A DNA stretch of 8,466 bases from Verrucomicrobiales bacterium (lineage in GTDB: Bacteria; Verrucomicrobiota; Verrucomicrobiia; Limisphaerales; UBA9464). The notes under the pieces were generated by a model. It saw only the letters and a program-made list of their open reading frames with translations. It made no database searches and was not told where the DNA came from. This document shows positions 6,873-8,466 of this stretch, piece after piece. Positions within the stretch are counted from its first letter, which is position 1; each line of letters begins with the position of its first letter. The DNA lies in the NCBI GenBank assembly GCA_003445095.1, contig DLVS01000128.1, positions 1 to 8,466 on the forward strand, in the 5' to 3' direction. Both the position numbers and the translations under genes were made by a program.

Positions 6873-6884
6873 TTGGATGCAGCC

Positions 6885-6905
6885 CTGGTGTACCTGGTGT
6901 ACCTG
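6885..6905. repeat. 9-bp tandem repeat, 2.3 copies
   Basis: CTGGTGTAC is repeated directly (6885-6893 and 6894-6902) with a third partial copy (CTG). It lies just upstream of the proposed typA -35 element. It may be a slippage product or a direct-repeat binding site. Confidence 0.55.
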
Positions 6906-6924
6906 TTTCAGTTGGGACGGATGC

Positions 6925-6952
6925 TTGACCTTAGTTCTCCCGTTGGCATGAT
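6925..6952 (+). promoter_or_regulatory. Possible sigma-70-type promoter for typA
   Basis: TTGACC (6925-6930, five of six to the -35 consensus) is separated by 16 bp from CATGAT (6947-6952, four of six to the -10 consensus). Transcription would start near 6960, giving a short leader of about 20 bases before the typA start. No better pair was seen nearby. Motif matching alone gives limited confidence. Confidence 0.3.
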
Positions 6953-6967
6953 TGCCGGCTCCTCATT

Positions 6968-6975
6968 GGGGGAGG
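6968..6975 (+). promoter_or_regulatory. Ribosome binding site of typA
   Basis: GGGGGAGG contains a strong Shine-Dalgarno core (GGAGG) six bases before the ATG at 6982. It fixes the typA start. The minus-strand genes in this window have no comparable site. Confidence 0.75.
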
Positions 6976-6981
6976 CCGCCC

Positions 6982-8466
6982 ATGCAGCATATCCGTAACA
7001 TCGCCATTATCGCCCACGTAGATCACGGCAAGACCACCTTGGTGGATTGTCTTCTCAAGCAGTCCGGGACGTTCCGCGCCAACCAGCACGAGTCTCAAGA
7101 GGAACGCCTCATGGACTCCATGGATCTCGAAAAAGAGAAGGGCATTACGATCCGAGCCAAAAACGCGGCTTTCAAATATAAGAACTTCCACATCAACATT
7201 GTCGACACCCCAGGACACGCCGACTTCGGGGGCGAAGTCGAGCGGATCATGAACATGATCGACGGGGTACTACTGGTCGTGGATTCAGCCGAGGGACCGC
7301 AGGCGCAGACTCGGTTTGTGTTGAGGAAGGCACTTGAAGCGGGCGCCAAGCCGATCGTGGTCATCAACAAGATTGACCGGGACAATGCGAATCCCAAAAA
7401 GGTCCTGGATCAGGTGTTTGAGCTTTTCATGTCGCTCAATGCCACCGATGAGCAGCTCGATTTCCCGTTCATCTATTGCTCCGCCAAGTTGGGTTACGCG
7501 AAGGTGGAGCTGGACCACGTCGCCGGAACGATGGAGCCGCTTTTCGAGGCCATTACCAAACACATCCCGCCGCCTCGCGCTCATGCCGGCGATGGCTTCC
7601 AAGTGTTGGTAGCCAATCTCGATTATAGCGACTACCTAGGCCGAATCGCCTTCGGAAAGATTTATGAAGGCAAAGTGAAGGTAGGAGACGCCGCCATCTG
7701 TCGTCATGGCCACGGCAAGATCACGAAGGGCAAAATCACCGCGATCTTCCACTTCGAAGGCATGAAGCGTATCGAAGTGCCCGAAGCTCACGCCGGCGAT
7801 ATTGTCGGACTGACTGGGTTCGATGACGTCTTCATCGGTGAAACCATCTGCGACTCCGAGGCCAGGCCGGCTCTTCCGTACATCCCGATCGATCCCCCAA
7901 CCATTCAAATGGAGTTTGCGGTCAACGATGGCCCCTTGGGTGGGCAAGATGGCAAACTGGTAACGGCGCGGCATCTCTGGGACCGTTTGGTCAAAGAGAT
8001 CCGCACCAATGTCGCGCTGCGGATCGCCCAGACGAGTGATCCTAAAGTCTTCGCCGTCTCCGGGCGCGGGGAAATGCAGATTGCGATCTTGGTCGAGCAA
8101 ATGCGCCGCGAAGGCTATGAGGTGTTGGTTTCACGCCCGGAAGTGCTGTGGAAGAAAGACGACGCGGGTAATCCGTTGGAGCCGATTGAAAAGCTGTTCG
8201 TAGAAGTGCCGACCGAGAATCTCGGTTCGGTGATGGAAAATCTGTCGTTCCGCAAAGCGCAAATCACGAACATGAATCACGTCGGTAATCAGGTCTCGGT
8301 GGAAGCGCTGGTGCCGATGCGCGGCTTGATCGGCTTTGAGACCGACCTAGTTAACTTAACGCGGGGCATGGGGGTGATGAGCCACCTGTTCCATGAGTAC
8401 GGTCAGGACCGAGGCGAAATTGCGGCGCGGAAGAATGGCTCGCTCGTTTCCATGGAAGGTGGAGAG
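6982..8466 (+). CDS. typA: Translational GTPase TypA/BipA (partial, 3' end outside window)
   Basis: TypA/BipA is a ribosome-binding GTPase of the EF-G-like class, involved in 50S assembly and in stress and cold adaptation. The frame is open without a stop from the ATG to the last base (495 codons). Roughly 110 C-terminal residues, counting against the usual ~605, are missing at the window edge. All GTPase motifs are present: AHVDHGKT (G1) at 11-18, EKGITI (G2, Thr56) at 52-57, DTPGH (G3) at 75-79, NKID (G4) at 129-132 and SAK (G5) at 167-169. A beta-barrel domain II starts near residue 206 (FQVLVANLDYSDYLGRI). Domain III has NDGPLGGQDGK (315-325) and VSGRGEMQI (359-367), where Enterobacteria have GELHL. 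Domain V starts about 400. The SMDLEKEKGIT segment and the domain order separate it from EF-G and LepA. It is divergently transcribed from the ATP-grasp operon, with a strong ribosome binding site. Confidence 0.95.
   Translation, partial: MQHIRNIAIIAHVDHGKTTLVDCLLKQSGTFRANQHESQEERLMDSMDLEKEKGITIRAKNAAFKYKNFHINIVDTPGHADFGGEVERIMNMIDGVLLVVDSAEGPQAQTRFVLRKALEAGAKPIVVINKIDRDNANPKKVLDQVFELFMSLNATDEQLDFPFIYCSAKLGYAKVELDHVAGTMEPLFEAITKHIPPPRAHAGDGFQVLVANLDYSDYLGRIAFGKIYEGKVKVGDAAICRHGHGKITKGKITAIFHFEGMKRIEVPEAHAGDIVGLTGFDDVFIGETICDSEARPALPYIPIDPPTIQMEFAVNDGPLGGQDGKLVTARHLWDRLVKEIRTNVALRIAQTSDPKVFAVSGRGEMQIAILVEQMRREGYEVLVSRPEVLWKKDDAGNPLEPIEKLFVEVPTENLGSVMENLSFRKAQITNMNHVGNQVSVEALVPMRGLIGFETDLVNLTRGMGVMSHLFHEYGQDRGEIAARKNGSLVSMEGGE

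Overview
The window most likely comes from a free-living bacterium of the phylum Verrucomicrobiota (Pedosphaera/Limisphaera-like). The main clue is the exported protein at 1241-3328. It combines a CSLREA-like N-terminal block, right-handed beta-helix repeats, and a 50-residue C-terminal tail that I associate with that phylum. GC content is fairly high, so there are many long open frames antisense to the real genes; I left those out. The taxonomic call is inference from protein style, not from a marker phylogeny.

Layout. Five genes lie head-to-tail on the minus strand. In transcription order they are: a PurD-like ATP-grasp ligase (6725-5454), alanine racemase alr (5457-4324), an arginyl-tRNA--protein transferase (ATE)-like GNAT-fold protein (4319-3420), a secreted beta-helix protein (3328-1241), and the ribosome-assembly GTPase rsgA (1114-38), with a probable terminator hairpin directly after its stop. 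The first two genes overlap by 4 bp (ATGA), and alr and the third gene are 4 bp apart or overlap by 8 bp, depending on the start. Those three therefore look like one translationally coupled operon. The beta-helix gene follows after 91 bp and rsgA after 126 bp; they may be co-transcribed or have their own promoters. On the plus strand, divergent from this block, typA/bipA starts at 6982 and runs off the window end with about 495 codons present. A 256-bp intergenic region (6726-6981) separates the two directions and holds short tandem repeats, a palindrome, a possible promoter and a strong ribosome binding site for typA.

How the genes might work together. TypA and RsgA are both translation/ribosome-associated GTPases and need no special explanation. 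The coupled trio is the unusual part: an enzyme making D-alanine, a diverged ATP-grasp ligase of the PurD lineage that has lost PurD's glycine-rich loop, and an aminoacyl-tRNA-dependent transferase relative lacking the usual N-terminal cysteine pair. An amino-acid or peptide ligation pathway (a cell-envelope or small-peptide modification) is a reasonable hypothesis, but nothing in the sequence identifies the substrate. No RNA genes, CRISPR arrays, insertion sequences or phage genes were seen.
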